From Chitinophaga cymbidii (GTDB lineage Bacteria; Bacteroidota; Bacteroidia; Chitinophagales; Chitinophagaceae): a stretch of DNA of 64,000 nucleotides. The DNA is taken from NCBI RefSeq assembly GCF_007992715.1, contig NZ_BKAU01000010.1, positions 1 to 64,000 of the forward strand, given 5' to 3'. Below are positions 1-8,464 of the stretch, piece by piece (the first letter of the stretch is position 1; every line of letters starts with the position of its first letter). A program made the translations under genes and the position numbers. The notes beneath the pieces are model-generated. The model saw only the letters and a list, made by a program, of their open reading frames with translations, was not told the origin of the DNA and did no database searches.

Positions 1-57
1 GCTTATTTGGCAGAAGGTTGATCGGGGGAAACGACGCAATCTCCCGAATATCTACTA

Positions 58-89
58 TTTGCTTTATATCAGATAAATTACTACTATTG
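58..89 (+). promoter_or_regulatory. Candidate promoter for the GH29 gene
   Basis: TTTG at 58-61 is followed after exactly 20 bases by TACTATTG at 82-89. This differs at one base from the Bacteroidota sigma-A pattern TTTG-N19/21-TAnnTTTG. It would start transcription near 95 and leave a leader of about 70 bases before the GTG start at 166. The match is by eye only. Confidence 0.4.
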
Positions 90-165
90 TCACGGTGGAG
101 GGTGACGGTTAAGCCCATCTTAACAAATTCCGGTCTGGCATTTCCTGCAAAATTTTTTTACCCCT

Positions 166-1812
166 GTGAATAGACGTTCTCTTATTAAACAGCTTGGCTT
201 GTGCGTTCCAGCGCTGGCCCTTTCCCGGCAGTCAATGGCATCCTTTTTAAAGATGCCGGCAGGCAACCGGCCAGAAAGACCTTTCACTGCATCCTGGGAA
301 TCGCTGGCCGGTTACACTTTCCCTGCATGGTACCAAGACGCAAAGTTCGGGATATGGGCACACTGGGGACCGCAATGCGAGCCTGAGTATGGGGACTGGT
401 ATGCCCGGGGAATGTATGAGGAGGGAAGTAGTCAGTACAAGTATCATTTGCAGCGATACGGACACCCGTCGAAGGTTGGATTCAAAGATGTTATCCACCA
501 ATGGAAAGCGGATCAGTGGGACCCGGTTTATCTGCTGTCATTGTACAAAAAGGCCGGCGCCAGGTATTTCTTTGCCCTGGCCAATCACCATGATAACCTG
601 GATCTGTGGGATTCCCGTTATCACTCCTGGAACGCCTTAAAAGTGGGCCCCAAAAAGGATATCATCGGAGGGTGGGCGCATGCTGCCCGGCAGGCAGGTT
701 TACCGTTCGGTGTGAGCGTACATGCTGCGCATGCCTGGACCTGGTATGAAGTAGCGCAGCGTGCCGATAAGAAAGGGCCGCTGGCAGGCGTGCCCTATGA
801 TGGCAAATTAACAATGAACGATGGGAAAGGCACATGGTGGGAGGGAATGGCCCCCCGCCTGCTTTATGCACAGGACCATCCCCTGAGCGCCGATAGCCAT
901 GATAGCAGCAGCATTCATCGCCAATGGCATTGGGGGAACGGCGCCGCACCACCGTCAGACGCATACTGTCAGAACTTTCTGCGTAGAACGATCGAGTTAA
1001 TCGATAAATACCAGCCGGAGCTTTTATATTTCGATGATACCGTGCTTCCTTTTCATCCGCTTAATGATATCGGTCTCCGGATCGTAGCCCATCATTACAA
1101 TCAAAGTATCCAGCGTAACAATGGCGCGTTAAAGGCCGTGGTAAACGGGAAAATACTGGATGAGATGCAACGCAAATGCCTCGTATGGGACATCGAGCGC
1201 GGGCAAAGCAATGAGATAGAACCCCATCCCTGGCAAACGGATACCTGCATCGGCAGCTGGCATTATGACAAGCGCATATATGAAGGCCGGCGCTATAAAT
1301 CCGCCCGGACTGTGATTCAGACGTTGGTAGATGTGGTCAGTAAAAACGGCAATCTGTTGCTAAGCATCCCGGTTAAAGGCAATGGAACCATTGATGAACA
1401 GGAAATTGCGGTACTGGATGAAATTGGCCGGTGGATGAATGTCAACCAGGAAGGAATATTTGGTACCCGGCCCTGGAAAATTTTCGGGGAAGGCCCCGCC
1501 ATATCAGGGGCTGCACCTTTATCCGCACAGGGATTTAATGAGGGGAAAGGAAAACCATTGGGGGCAGAAGATGTACGGTTTACCGTCAAGGGGAATGTAT
1601 TGTATGCTACTTTGTTTGGCTGGCCTGATAACGGCGTAGCCTGTATCAGGAGCCTGGCGGATGGAAGCATGTACCGGCCGGAAAGCATCCGTTCCGTGGA
1701 ATTACTTGGTGGGGGAGCGACAGCATTCCGCAGGGACACAAAGGGATTGCACATTACTTTGCCGGAAAATAGGCCGCTTCACACTTATGCGATGACGGTC
1801 CGGATACGTTAA
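166..1812 (+). CDS. GH29 alpha-L-fucosidase-like glycosidase, secreted
   Basis: This probably hydrolyses terminal alpha-L-fucose by the retaining GH29 mechanism. The start is GTG; the frame has no earlier start after a stop at 121-123, and this start gives an N-terminus MNRRSLIK followed by a hydrophobic stretch, a possible Tat-type export signal. The family block FGIWAHWG lies at residues 61-68. The likely nucleophile is Asp290 in LLYFDD, and the family block GTRPW..FGEGP lies near residues 435-447. The usual HHDGF block reads HHDNL (about 141-145), so this is a divergent member. The C-terminal part is probably a beta-sandwich. At 548 residues the length is normal for GH29. It stands alone on the plus strand and is not obviously part of the xylan locus. 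Family is fairly certain; fucose as the substrate is inferred. Confidence 0.82.
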   Translation: MNRRSLIKQLGLCVPALALSRQSMASFLKMPAGNRPERPFTASWESLAGYTFPAWYQDAKFGIWAHWGPQCEPEYGDWYARGMYEEGSSQYKYHLQRYGHPSKVGFKDVIHQWKADQWDPVYLLSLYKKAGARYFFALANHHDNLDLWDSRYHSWNALKVGPKKDIIGGWAHAARQAGLPFGVSVHAAHAWTWYEVAQRADKKGPLAGVPYDGKLTMNDGKGTWWEGMAPRLLYAQDHPLSADSHDSSSIHRQWHWGNGAAPPSDAYCQNFLRRTIELIDKYQPELLYFDDTVLPFHPLNDIGLRIVAHHYNQSIQRNNGALKAVVNGKILDEMQRKCLVWDIERGQSNEIEPHPWQTDTCIGSWHYDKRIYEGRRYKSARTVIQTLVDVVSKNGNLLLSIPVKGNGTIDEQEIAVLDEIGRWMNVNQEGIFGTRPWKIFGEGPAISGAAPLSAQGFNEGKGKPLGAEDVRFTVKGNVLYATLFGWPDNGVACIRSLADGSMYRPESIRSVELLGGGATAFRRDTKGLHITLPENRPLHTYAMTVRIR

Positions 1813-1825
1813 AGACCGACACTAT

Positions 1826-1957
1826 ATGTATTGTTTTTCCTGCCTGTTCACTCCCGGCGCAACCGTACAGCTTAATGACACTGGTACGCTTACCAACGAA
1901 AAAGGCGAGTTCCGCTTCGCCTCGGTTCCTGCGGGCCGCCATTCGCTACGGAAGTAG
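1826..1957 (+). pseudogene. Remnant of a TonB-receptor regulatory-like (CarboxypepD_reg) domain
   Basis: A 43-codon open stretch encodes GATVQLNDTGTLTNEKGEF, then RFASVPAGRHSL, then a stop. This is the usual pattern of the beta-sandwich at the N-terminus of SusC/TonB-dependent proteins (G-A-x-V ... G-T-x-T-x-x-G-x-F-x-F-x-x-V-P-A-G-x-H-x-L). No signal peptide precedes it, and no plug or barrel follows before the next gene at 1994. It therefore looks like a leftover of a deleted receptor gene. A small functional protein is unlikely but not excluded. Confidence 0.5.
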
Positions 1958-1993
1958 GTATTCTGCTGCAAAGGAGTTTGATTATCTTACGGC

Positions 1994-2383
1994 ATGAAAT
2001 TCCGTTTTAACGCCCGCTATTTTATCCTTACTGTTCTATTATTTCTCATCGAAGTGCTCATCGCCCTGTATATGCACGACCCTTTCGTTCGTCCCTATCT
2101 GGGTGACGTGCTGGTGGTGATGCTTATTTATTGCTTTGTACGCAGCTTTGTGCAGGCGCCCGAAGTGCCGGTGGCATTGGGCGTGCTGGCGTTTTCCTAT
2201 GTTGTGGAAACGATGCAGTACTTCAATATTGTCAAGTATCTTGGCCTGCAGCAATCGCGGCTGGCGAACGTTGTGATCGGAAATCACTTTACATGGGTGG
2301 ATATTCTTGCTTATACAGTCGGTATTGCGATCACGATCGCTGTAGAGAAATGGCGGGCTGTAAGGCAAGCAGATCGGGATTGA
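1994..2383 (+). CDS. DUF2809 family small membrane protein
   Basis: This is a 129-residue integral membrane protein with about four hydrophobic segments (roughly residues 8-27, 37-52, 58-75 and 98-116). The stretch GDVLVVMLIYCFVRSF at 36-51, and the general pattern of a short polytopic protein with a conserved acidic residue after the first loop, match the DUF2809 family of unknown function. The purine-rich run aaaggag at 1970-1976 lies a little far upstream for a strong ribosome site. The gene ends two bases before the convergent RDD gene at 2386. No specific role can be read from the sequence. Confidence 0.7.
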   Translation: MKFRFNARYFILTVLLFLIEVLIALYMHDPFVRPYLGDVLVVMLIYCFVRSFVQAPEVPVALGVLAFSYVVETMQYFNIVKYLGLQQSRLANVVIGNHFTWVDILAYTVGIAITIAVEKWRAVRQADRD

Positions 2384-2385
2384 GA

Positions 2386-2964
2386 TCAGGCAGGAAGCGA
2401 TGGCGTCAACAGCGCCATTACCATCGTTATAAGCAAGATCACCCCGTAGGCGAAAAGAAGCCCCGTAATCAGCATCTTTAAACTGCTTTTCCCCTGTGCC
2501 ACATTGGCGGGATCAAATTCATCCACGCGCGTTCCGGCTACCATGTCGCCTATACGACGGTCGGGACTGCCGAAGGTTACCAGCACTTCAACCGGCCAGA
2601 GTATGCAGAACAGGTTTCGTACAACGCATTGCAGGGGAGAAGCGGGGCGCCCGGTGCGGTTATCAACCACCTGCATTTTCAGGATGCGTTTGGCGATACT
2701 TCTGCCGTTAATACTGTCTTTACAAAAATAGATAGCGAAGCCTAACAGGCTGAAGTAAAACATTGGCCGGTGTTGTAGCGGAACCCATGGCACATTCTCT
2801 CCGCCGGGAGCAAATGAAGAAAACATGGTGACCGTTGTGGGGATGAAAAAGATCATGCAGATCATTACCATAATAAAGTGATCCAGCAGCATTGATCCTA
2901 ATCTGGTTGATGCATTCATAGGTAAGGAATTATTTCCTTCAATATACACGTTTTTTTTATTCAT
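2386..2964 (-). CDS. RDD family membrane protein
   Basis: This is a 192-residue polytopic protein. Residues about 20-48 and 66-82 form the first two hydrophobic segments, and 165-188 the last. The RDD family shows in the pattern of a transmembrane helix, a basic loop with RILKMQVVDNRTGRP, and the segment RRIGDMVAGTRVDEF. Family members are thought to help ion exchange or transport, but the role here is unknown. Its start overlaps the end of the acetyl esterase gene by eight bases, so it is probably co-transcribed as the last gene of the left xylan arm. Whether it takes part in xylan use is unclear. Confidence 0.78.
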   Translation of the reverse strand: MNKKNVYIEGNNSLPMNASTRLGSMLLDHFIMVMICMIFFIPTTVTMFSSFAPGGENVPWVPLQHRPMFYFSLLGFAIYFCKDSINGRSIAKRILKMQVVDNRTGRPASPLQCVVRNLFCILWPVEVLVTFGSPDRRIGDMVAGTRVDEFDPANVAQGKSSLKMLITGLLFAYGVILLITMVMALLTPSLPA

Positions 2965-4852
2965 CCGTCCGGAAAGGCGAAGCCGGTAATCCTTCCCGGT
3001 TGAACAAATTGGGATTCACCGGATTATCCGCCCAGGCATAGCGCACATACTTCGGCGCGGGCACGGCATCGCTCCAGACGATCACCTGGTCGCCTTCCAT
3101 CTTCGCATCGGCCCAAACGAATTTTTTATCAGCACCCGCAATTGCGAAGGATGACGGCATTTCATCATCCGCTGTTATCAATCCGCTGCCGGTATGATCA
3201 AACTGAATGATGATCCTGTTGCCGTTGATGGCAGATGATTTATAGATGGGACCGGAATGAACGATATTTTCTTTATAAGCTACTTTCATCGCGGCAAGCG
3301 CCAGGCGTTCGCCAACGTCTTTTTTATTATCCGGATGAATATCATTCCACTCGCCGAGGTCAATGGCAACGGTCATGGCGGTATGGGGGACGGATAGCGC
3401 TTTCAGCTGCGATTCCCGGAGCATCGCCCAGTTGCTTTCCGATGGGGTGTAATTATAATCCATGAACCCTGGCAGCTGCACGTACAGGAAAGGCAGATTC
3501 TCCGCTCCCCATTTACTCCGCCAGTCGTTTATCAACGCGGGCAGAAGCTTCGCATATGCCTGTGGCCGGCCGGTATTGGATTCGCCCTGGTACCAGCAAA
3601 AGCCTTTGATCGCATAACCGATACCGCCCGCCACCATCGCATTGTACAGGGCGGCGGGCTGGTTCTGCGCACTCACAGCGCCGCTGGGGGCAGAGGGTGT
3701 AAAAACGCTGCCCACCTTGTACTGCCAGTAACCTTTCAGGTCTACCGTGTCCGTTCCTGCAAAAATGCAGTAAGGTTTATCCGGCACAAAACCTCCTTTG
3801 CCATTCGTGTTGGTCACCCGTACCACAAACAGGTTCTTACCGGCTTTCAATAGACCTTCCGGCACTTTATACCGGCGCTGCGGATATTGATACCCCGTGC
3901 TGCCCACCTGTTTCCCGTTGATATAAAGCTCATCCGCATCTACGATCCTCCCGAGAAAAACCCTCGCGGCCTTACCCGCCATGGAAGGCGGAATGTCCAC
4001 TTCCCGGCGGTACCATACCACGCCGTTGAGGTCCCGGATACCCTGATCTTCCCAATACCCCGGGATATTGATATTCCGCCAGCCCTTCGGTACATACGCC
4101 GGATCGCGCCAGGAGGGATGGGCTGTTAGTCCCGCGTCCGCGGGGGGCGGAGGTTGGGCAGCGGGTTGAGGGTATACGGTGTCTTTATTCCGGGCGATCG
4201 TTGCGGCCAGCGCTGGAAAATCTTTCAGCCCTTCTTCGCTGATCCACGCTTCGATGGGCGTGCCGCCCACGCTGGCATTAATGATTCCTATGGGTACGCC
4301 GTATTTTTCATGTATCTTTTTTGCAAAGAACCAGGCGACCGCCGAAAACGGCCGCACGTCGTCACCGACGGCGGACTTCCAGTATCCGCCGGGCAGGTCT
4401 GTGCGTGGACCGGCAAGGCTTGTTTGCGTGGGAATCCAGAATTGCCTGATCTGCGGGTCGTTGGCTTCCGCAATATCCTTCGCATATGTTACATCGTGGA
4501 TGTTCAGCTGGTGCACCATGTTGGACTGCCCGCTGCAAAACCATACGTCGCCAAACAGTATTTCGTGCAGGGTGATCCTGTTGCTGCCGGAGATATCCAT
4601 GGTGTAAGGCCCGCCGGCTTTGGTAGGCGGTAGCAGCACGGTCCATCTACCGTCGCTACTGGCTTTGGTGCGGTAAACTTTGCTGTTGAAGCGGATGGTT
4701 ACTTTTTCCTGCGCGTCCGCCCAGCCCCATAATTTTATTTCCTGATCTCGCTGTAATATCATGCTGTCCCGGATCAACCGGGGGAGCTTTATTTCGGCGG
4801 CGGCGCTGAGCGCACAGCACAACAGTAACTGGATAGCAACGAGCTTTTTCAT
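2957..4852 (-). CDS. SGNH acetyl esterase (sialate O-acetylesterase family, CE20-like), with inserted jelly-roll domain
   Basis: This 631-residue exported esterase (signal peptide about 1-19) probably removes acetyl groups from xylan or xylo-oligosaccharides. The SGNH blocks are visible: CSGQSNM at 106-112 with Ser110 as nucleophile, NASVGGTPIEAW near 192-203, WYQGESNTG at 420-428, and Asp504/His506 in DIHP. A GH2-like sugar-binding jelly roll of about 125 residues (248-372) is inserted inside the esterase domain, as in CE20 acetyl esterases. The family name refers to sialate, but the operon of xylan enzymes argues for plant hemicellulose. The start overlaps the stop of the GH43 gene by four bases, which suggests translational coupling. 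Confidence 0.82.
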   Translation of the reverse strand: MKKLVAIQLLLCCALSAAAEIKLPRLIRDSMILQRDQEIKLWGWADAQEKVTIRFNSKVYRTKASSDGRWTVLLPPTKAGGPYTMDISGSNRITLHEILFGDVWFCSGQSNMVHQLNIHDVTYAKDIAEANDPQIRQFWIPTQTSLAGPRTDLPGGYWKSAVGDDVRPFSAVAWFFAKKIHEKYGVPIGIINASVGGTPIEAWISEEGLKDFPALAATIARNKDTVYPQPAAQPPPPADAGLTAHPSWRDPAYVPKGWRNINIPGYWEDQGIRDLNGVVWYRREVDIPPSMAGKAARVFLGRIVDADELYINGKQVGSTGYQYPQRRYKVPEGLLKAGKNLFVVRVTNTNGKGGFVPDKPYCIFAGTDTVDLKGYWQYKVGSVFTPSAPSGAVSAQNQPAALYNAMVAGGIGYAIKGFCWYQGESNTGRPQAYAKLLPALINDWRSKWGAENLPFLYVQLPGFMDYNYTPSESNWAMLRESQLKALSVPHTAMTVAIDLGEWNDIHPDNKKDVGERLALAAMKVAYKENIVHSGPIYKSSAINGNRIIIQFDHTGSGLITADDEMPSSFAIAGADKKFVWADAKMEGDQVIVWSDAVPAPKYVRYAWADNPVNPNLFNREGLPASPFRTDE

Positions 4853-5868
4853 AACGGGTATGGATCTATGGTTTTAATAAGGCCGTTTTCATCATGCGTC
4901 AGGCGGGTGACTTTCATGCTTCTCAAATGAGTGATGCCGCGGGACAAACTGGAATCGTGATAGAACAGATACCATTCGCCGTTGAACACGCAGATGGAAT
5001 GATGGGAAGTCCAGCCCACAACAGGGTTGAGGATTCTTCCGCGGTACCGGAACGGCCCGTAGGGCGTGTCGCCGGTTGCGTAACAAAGGAAATGGGTATC
5101 TCCCGTGGAGTATGAAAAGTAATACTGACCGTTGTATTTGTGCATCCAGCTGGCTTCGAAGAACCTTCTGTCGTTGTCGCCGGCCAGCAGCGGATGGCCG
5201 TTTTCATCCGTGATCGTTATTTCCTTTACTTCTTCGGCGAATTCCAGCATGTCGTCTGCAAGCCGGGCGATCCGGGGGCCCAGTGCCGGTTCGCCGGCAG
5301 CGGGCTCGTGATGATGCGGATCATACAAATTATTGCGGTAGGATTGCAGCTGCCCGCCCCATAATCCTCCGAAATACATGTAGGCCGTTCCATCATCATC
5401 GATGAACACCGCGGGGTCTATTGAATAACTGTTCTGGATGGGAGTTGCCGCGGCGGTGAATGGCCCTGCGGGATCGTCGCCTGTGGCTACACCGATCTGG
5501 AAGATGCCGTCTGCTTTCTTCGCGGGGAAGTACAGGTAGTACTTTCCGTTTTTGTACGCCGCATCAGGCGCCCACATTTGCCGCGCGGCCCAGGGCACGT
5601 CTTTGATGTGCAGGGCTACGCCGTGATCGGTGGCTTGATCATCCGGACGGCTCATCGAAAAAACATGATAATCCTCCATGGCGAAATGACTGCCGAGGTC
5701 GTCAAACGGAATACCGGCGTCGATATCGTGTGACGGGTAGATGTATATTTTCCCGTTGAACACATGGGCCGAAGGGTCGGCGGTGTACATATGCGTTACC
5801 AGCGGCTGCGAAATGGCCCGCCTGTTCAGCGTTTCAAAATCAATATGATCGATGGGATCTTCTGGCAT
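4849..5868 (-). CDS. GH43 beta-xylosidase/arabinofuranosidase-like, no signal peptide
   Basis: This is a 339-residue five-bladed propeller glycosidase of family GH43. All three expected acidic residues are present: base Asp31 (YTADPS), Asp151 (SIDPAVF) and acid Glu238 (FFEASW). The start chosen is the ATG at 5868. The frame stays open for another 102 codons upstream, but those lie inside the symporter gene and read as low-complexity arginine-rich sequence. With no signal peptide the enzyme should be cytoplasmic, where it could split short xylo- or arabinoxylo-oligosaccharides brought in by the neighbouring symporter. Exact specificity cannot be read from the sequence. Confidence 0.82.
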   Translation of the reverse strand: MPEDPIDHIDFETLNRRAISQPLVTHMYTADPSAHVFNGKIYIYPSHDIDAGIPFDDLGSHFAMEDYHVFSMSRPDDQATDHGVALHIKDVPWAARQMWAPDAAYKNGKYYLYFPAKKADGIFQIGVATGDDPAGPFTAAATPIQNSYSIDPAVFIDDDGTAYMYFGGLWGGQLQSYRNNLYDPHHHEPAAGEPALGPRIARLADDMLEFAEEVKEITITDENGHPLLAGDNDRRFFEASWMHKYNGQYYFSYSTGDTHFLCYATGDTPYGPFRYRGRILNPVVGWTSHHSICVFNGEWYLFYHDSSLSRGITHLRSMKVTRLTHDENGLIKTIDPYPL

Positions 5869-5885
5869 GATAGGTTCATTTAAGT

Positions 5886-7352
5886 TTATGCGCGTCTTGT
5901 TTTCAGATCGGCTTCCACCTGCGCTTCCATTTTTTTGTTGATCGCGTAACCGGATAATAACCCGGCGCCGGCGATGAATATGATGCCGGGAATGACGCTG
6001 ATCAGGAGTTTGATGCCGTTCACCGCGCCGGTTGTCTGCTGCGCTGCATCCGCATCGTACCCGAATACGCTCAATAATGCGGTGGATATCGCTCCCCCGA
6101 GGCTCAGTCCCACTTTCAGGCCGAATATCATCGCGGAGAAAATGATGGCGGTAGCGCGGCGGTTGTTCTTCCACTCGCTGTAATCCGCTACATCAGCGAT
6201 CATGGCCCAGAGCAGGGGAATGGTAACGCCGTATATGAGGCCGTGGAGGGTTTGTAATGCAAAGACGGCGGCTACGGCGGCGGTGGACAAAAAATTGATG
6301 AGCACAAGGCATAGCGCGGATGCGGTCAGGAAGATGCCGAAGACGTTGCGTTTACCGAACCTGTCCGCCAGCGGCTTGGAGAAAAAGATGCCGAGGATCA
6401 TGGCCAGAGTGCTGGCGGCGCTGGTAACGCTGGCGGTGGCGTAGGGCGCGCTGCCGGGCTTGCGGAATTCTTCGAAGGCCGCGTCGCCAAAGGTATTGCC
6501 GAGGCCATCGAGCATTCCGGTGAAGCCGATTCGGTTTAAAAAGTCAGTCTGACTGGCTTCGGTGAGATAGTATTTGAAATAGTAGATGTTCATCCCGCCT
6601 TTTAAAGCCAGCGTAATGAACACGAGCACGGTCACCGCCAGCATGATCAGCCAGGGTTTGTTCTTCAGAAGGTCCGCCAGATCCTGTTTCAGCGGGGTTT
6701 TCTGTTCTTTCGGGGGACTCACCCTTTCCCGGGTGGTGAGGAAGGTGATGATAAAGCAGATCACGCCGGTGACGGCAAATACAAACATCACTTTTTCAAA
6801 GCCCGCCGCTTTGTCGCCATGACCAATGGAAATAGCCAGCGGCAGCAGCAGCACCTGTATGATGAACTGCGCCACCATCACGGATACGAAGCGGTACGCC
6901 GACAAGCTGTTCCTTTCTTTCATGTCGCCGGTCATCACGCCGCTTAACGCGGAATAGGGAAGGTTGTTGGCGGAATAAACAATGACGAGCAGCAGGTAGG
7001 TGATGAAGGCGTAGGCGACTTTGCCGCTTTCGGAAAAATCAGGCGTGGAGAAGGCCAGCAGGGCGATCACGCCGAAGGGCACGGAAGTCCACAGCACCCA
7101 AGGCCTGAATTTACCCCATCTTGTTTGCGTGCGGTCGGCAATGGCGCCCATGACAAGGTTGAAGAAAGCGCCCACCAGTCCGCCTGTCAGCATCACAAGA
7201 CTGGCTTTTGCGGGCGGTATTTTGTAGATATCGGTATAGAAGAATGCGAGAAATGCCATCAGTGTCTGAAAGATGAGGTTTGCAGCGAGGTCGCCCAGGC
7301 TGTAGCCCACTTTTTCGAGCACGGACAGTTTGGAGGTAGTACTGTTTTTCAT
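5886..7352 (-). CDS. GPH-type sugar:cation symporter (MFS)
   Basis: This 488-residue inner-membrane transporter has about 12 hydrophobic helices. The N-terminal pattern (VGYSLGDLAANLIFQ, then FFYTDIYKIPP) and the block GAIADRTQTRWGKFRPW near residues 66-82 are typical of the glycoside-pentoside-hexuronide (GPH) family that includes MelB and XynB-type carriers. It lies between GH10 and GH43 genes in the left xylan arm, 19 bases after GH10. It probably imports xylo-oligosaccharides or aldouronic acids from the periplasm with a coupling cation. The substrate is inferred from context. Confidence 0.85.
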   Translation of the reverse strand: MKNSTTSKLSVLEKVGYSLGDLAANLIFQTLMAFLAFFYTDIYKIPPAKASLVMLTGGLVGAFFNLVMGAIADRTQTRWGKFRPWVLWTSVPFGVIALLAFSTPDFSESGKVAYAFITYLLLVIVYSANNLPYSALSGVMTGDMKERNSLSAYRFVSVMVAQFIIQVLLLPLAISIGHGDKAAGFEKVMFVFAVTGVICFIITFLTTRERVSPPKEQKTPLKQDLADLLKNKPWLIMLAVTVLVFITLALKGGMNIYYFKYYLTEASQTDFLNRIGFTGMLDGLGNTFGDAAFEEFRKPGSAPYATASVTSAASTLAMILGIFFSKPLADRFGKRNVFGIFLTASALCLVLINFLSTAAVAAVFALQTLHGLIYGVTIPLLWAMIADVADYSEWKNNRRATAIIFSAMIFGLKVGLSLGGAISTALLSVFGYDADAAQQTTGAVNGIKLLISVIPGIIFIAGAGLLSGYAINKKMEAQVEADLKTRRA

Positions 7353-7371
7353 GTATACGTGGATTTAGAGA

Positions 7372-8460
7372 TCAGTTGTGCTTTGCTGCCGCTATTACAC
7401 TGTAGAATGCGGGTTTGGGTTTGAACTGACGGTCGAACAGCAGCGGGTAGTTCGTTCTGCCTCTCACCGGCCAGCCGTTCAGCCAGCTCTGGCCGTCGTT
7501 TACGCCCCAGAACGTGACGCGGGATATTTTGTCCTTATGCTTCAGGAATAGTTTGAACAGGGCTTCATAGTCGCTGGCCAGCTGTTGCTGGATGCTGTCC
7601 GGGAGGCCGGTGGGATAGGGGTTCAGCGAAGGATCGTTCCGCATGCGCCGGTTTACGTCCGCGCCCTGGAAGTTGCGGGGCAGCACTTCAATGTCCAGTT
7701 CGGTGATCATCACCTCCAGACCTAATGCTGCATAAGCGAGAATGCTTTCTTCGATCTCTTTCAGCGGGATCTTCCCCAGGTGCCAGTGACCTTGTATGCC
7801 CACACCGTCTATCCTCACGCCGGCGGCCTGTATTTTTTTGATCATCGCAATGCAGCCGGCGCGTTTGGCGGGTTGTTCGTTGTTGTAGTCATTATAGTAA
7901 AGCGCCGTGCCGGGCGATGCCGCCTGCGCCAGCCGGAATGCTTCCGTTACATAATCTTCTCCCATTTTATCAAGAAAAATGGATTTACGCAGACTTCCAT
8001 CTTCATTCAACGCTTCATTCACCACGTCCCACGAGTAAATTTTCCCGCTGTAGCGGCGCGCGATGGTGTTGATATGATCGTTAAAGAACAACCGGAATGA
8101 ATCGGCGCGCTGTATGCGGTGCACAAACGGCGGCAGCTGGCTGTGCCAGATCAGTGTGTGACCATTGATCTTTATGTTATGTTTTTTCCCGTACGCGATC
8201 AGCTTGTCCGCCAGGTCAAAATCATACCGGTCCCATTCCGGGTGGATGACCTCGGCTTTCATGATGTTTTCCGGCGTTGCCATGTTGAATTGCTGCGGGA
8301 TGAGCAACGCGGCTGCGGGATCTTTTTCTTCGATCTGCCTTGCGTTCAGGGCGGTGCCGATCGCAAAATCATTGTGATAGACATCTTTCAGCGATGGGAT
8401 TTGCGCGGAGCTGTAACAGATATAGCATGCCGCTAATACGGATGTGATCTTGTAAAGCAT
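7372..8460 (-). CDS. GH10 endo-1,4-beta-xylanase
   Basis: This single-domain secreted xylanase of 362 residues has a signal peptide of about 19 residues. It carries both GH10 signatures: acid/base Glu149 in WDVVNEALNEDG and nucleophile Glu254 in ITELDIEVLP. The conserved NGHTLIWHSQLP lies at about 99-110. It has no binding module and no lipoprotein cysteine at the cleavage site, so it is probably periplasmic and shortens imported xylan fragments. It is four bases from GH115 and 19 bases from the symporter, which places it firmly in the operon. Confidence 0.95.
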   Translation of the reverse strand: MLYKITSVLAACYICYSSAQIPSLKDVYHNDFAIGTALNARQIEEKDPAAALLIPQQFNMATPENIMKAEVIHPEWDRYDFDLADKLIAYGKKHNIKINGHTLIWHSQLPPFVHRIQRADSFRLFFNDHINTIARRYSGKIYSWDVVNEALNEDGSLRKSIFLDKMGEDYVTEAFRLAQAASPGTALYYNDYNNEQPAKRAGCIAMIKKIQAAGVRIDGVGIQGHWHLGKIPLKEIEESILAYAALGLEVMITELDIEVLPRNFQGADVNRRMRNDPSLNPYPTGLPDSIQQQLASDYEALFKLFLKHKDKISRVTFWGVNDGQSWLNGWPVRGRTNYPLLFDRQFKPKPAFYSVIAAAKHN

Positions 8461-8464
8461 ACAA

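Noticed and set aside
2..76. Possible C-terminal end of a gene entering from the left
   Set aside because: Only 24 codons are open before the stop, no family pattern is visible, and a promoter-like element overlaps its end.
5869..6174. N-terminal extension of the GH43 gene by 102 codons
   Set aside because: It lies entirely inside the symporter gene, is arginine-rich without a fold or signal, and the normal GH43 N-terminus begins after the ATG at 5868.
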